A stretch of 64,000 bases of DNA. It comes from UBA9647 sp963739335. Its GTDB lineage: Bacteria; Bacteroidota; Ignavibacteria; UBA10030. Position 1 is the first letter of the stretch. Each line of letters begins with the position of its first letter. The notes under the pieces were generated by a model. The model had not been told where the DNA came from, searched no databases, and worked only from the letters and a program-made list of their open reading frames with translations. Positions 63,813-64,000 of the stretch are shown here, piece after piece. The position numbers and the translations under genes are program-made. The stretch lies in the NCBI GenBank assembly GCA_963739335.1, contig CAVUAC010000051.1, forward strand, positions 1 through 64,000, written 5' to 3'.

Positions 63813-64000
63813 TGCTTATGAAAATACCAAAACTCCGCCGCAAAGGCAATAGGATTGTGGGGAATTTGCCCCAGTTCGAGCGATCTGAGCATTCCCACGC
63901 TTGGGACAGCCTTGTCCTTTTTTGGAAATACCTACCTTCTCGTCGGAACCATTCTTAACTTCAATCGACTTTCAGACGGGATTCCCAAACTGCCCATCAC

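Overview
The window looks like a chromosomal contig of an FCB-group bacterium (Ignavibacteria/Kapabacteria/Chlorobi-like). Several exported proteins end in the type IX secretion (T9SS/Por) sorting domain with the signature YPNPFNPxTTI (2322-4937, 21147-21809, 36055-38460, remnant 29189-29330). Base composition is moderate and the two tRNA genes at the right end are normal bacterial ones.

Layout. (1) 1-8.3 kb, minus strand: two large secreted proteins (CARDB-repeat protein running off the window; cohesin-dockerin-T9SS protein), an IS3-family remnant, and a putative regulator followed by a frameshifted anti-sigma/FG-GAP membrane protein. (2) 8.9-18.4 kb and 32.1-49.5 kb: a long array of integron-type gene cassettes. 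About 20 attC-like sites separate genes that nearly all read on the minus strand. No integron integrase is present, so within this window it is a CALIN-type array. Cargo includes a gasdermin-like protein, a PD-(D/E)xK-like protein, a phospholipase D, two TIR/deoxyribosyltransferase-like proteins, an ApeA/HEPN-like protein, membrane proteins, tiny zinc-ribbon proteins, a cupin, and a whole 801-residue T9SS beta-propeller protein. (3) 18.7-31.6 kb: an attC-free block (patatin, EEP nuclease, T9SS and repeat proteins, lytic-transglycosylase-like protein, LuxR-type HTH, ABC-2 permease) flanked by attC debris. (4) 32.3-33.7 kb: an IS110/IS1111-type element inserted at the crossover point of one attC, with a decayed transposase. 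(5) 49.5-50.6 kb: gene-free, repeat-rich spacer. (6) 50.7-63.4 kb, plus strand: a compact gene train (degenerate tyrosine recombinase, lipoproteins, TolC-like half protein, Lin1244-like replication protein with iteron-like repeats, Pol X-type nucleotidyltransferase, YdjM-like membrane protein, RadA-like ATPase, membrane AAA ATPase, large serine recombinase). The recombinase gene ends inside tRNA-Glu, so this looks like an uncharacterised tRNA-targeting integrative element. (7) tRNA-Glu and tRNA-His with a partial tRNA-His duplication.

Most striking: every well-preserved cassette carries its own terminal inverted repeat of about 16-38 bp that continues the R''/R' pairing into the cassette body. 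It is interrupted at a fixed place (position 11 from the core G, usually G opposite the base pairing with A). This would give the circular cassette a far longer attC stem than the usual 7-bp R box. Second are the orphan gasdermin-like cassette and the IS1111-attC insertion with possible bridge-RNA guide matches. Several genes (anti-sigma, PLD, patatin, repeat protein, transglycosylase-like, 34.9-35.8 kb cassette gene) each have a single frameshift; these may be real decay or assembly indels.

All functional calls are from reading motifs by eye; no database search was run.
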